Below are positions 30,037-30,277 of a stretch of 30,277 nt of DNA, in pieces (positions within the stretch are counted from its first letter, which is position 1; every line of letters begins with the position of its first letter). The DNA is taken from assembly GCA_020080175.1 (NCBI GenBank), contig JAGHQL010000242.1, positions 1-30,277 on the forward strand. The letters are read 5' to 3'. The notes below the pieces were generated by a model. The model searched no databases, had not been told where the DNA came from, and saw only the letters and a list, made by a program, of their open reading frames with translations. Both the position numbers and the translations under genes were made by a program. Source of the stretch: Glutinoglossum americanum. Lineage: Eukaryota; Ascomycota; Geoglossomycetes; Geoglossales; Geoglossaceae.

Positions 30037-30277
30037 TGTCATGACCTGCAGTCGGTTACCCGGCAAGGCCATTTAGGCCTCCGCGGCCGGGTAACTAGCT
30101 CGGGTTACGCAAACGGCGACTCGCCTATATGGCTATATGGATTCCGCAAGCGTACATCCTTATTGCTTTATGACGTCTGGTCCATTGTTGAATGCCCGTC
30201 ATGTATATAAGCGGCTCGCTGACCTCCCGCTAGAGGTCAGCGATCAGTTCTTCTACATCTCCTGCTCATTAGAATCA
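30037..30277 (-). mobile_element. LTR-like repeat, family B copy 5, running off the window (fossil)
   Basis: Begins TGTCATGACCTGCAG in minus orientation immediately after GTTAT of A3. It has the second type of central segment and the two-step hairpin. A second hairpin lies at 30216-30243: an 11-bp perfect stem, TCGCTGACCTC / GAGGTCAGCGA, with a 6-nt loop. The copy continues beyond the window. Confidence 0.85.

Overview
The window is nuclear DNA of a filamentous ascomycete (Pezizomycotina). The evidence is short GT-AG introns (about 43-105 nt) with CTAAC/CTGAC-type branch sites, fungus-specific gene families, and an AT-rich repeat half that looks like the product of repeat-induced point mutation (RIP).

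Positions 1-19300 are gene-bearing. In order they hold: a five-exon HNH nuclease gene (750-1903, +); an eight-exon AzgA-type purine permease gene (2829-4821, -); a divergent intergenic region with GATA sites and two short tandem repeats; a four-exon methyltransferase-like gene (6481-8904, +); and a four-exon secreted, probably GPI-anchored PLC-like phosphodiesterase gene (10069-11671, +). All four gene models splice into uninterrupted frames. After these come decayed or unassigned loci: a TPR (kinesin-light-chain-like) pseudogene, a broken PUA/ASCH-like fragment, a three-helix membrane protein model on the minus strand, a membrane-rich ORF on the plus strand, and a broken ankyrin-repeat gene.

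Positions 19400-30277 are a transposon graveyard. They contain an N-terminal scrap of a Fot1/pogo transposase and one fossil Ty3/gypsy pol region (minus strand, RT to chromodomain, 29048-24083). They also contain three families of solo-LTR-like repeats with TG...CA ends: A (600-714 bp), B (431-472 bp) and C (333-343 bp). Several copies carry clear 5-bp target duplications, which allows nested insertion into the gypsy fossil and into one another to be read directly.

The genes show no operon-like or pathway cluster. The permease imports purines, the phosphodiesterase is a surface protein, and the HNH and methyltransferase proteins have no known substrate. I found no convincing new multi-gene system. 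The most interesting single signals are an intron bounded by an 11-bp direct repeat (a footprint expected of recent intron gain), the solo-LTR nest with mosaic B-family LTRs, and a methyltransferase whose usual SAM motif is replaced.
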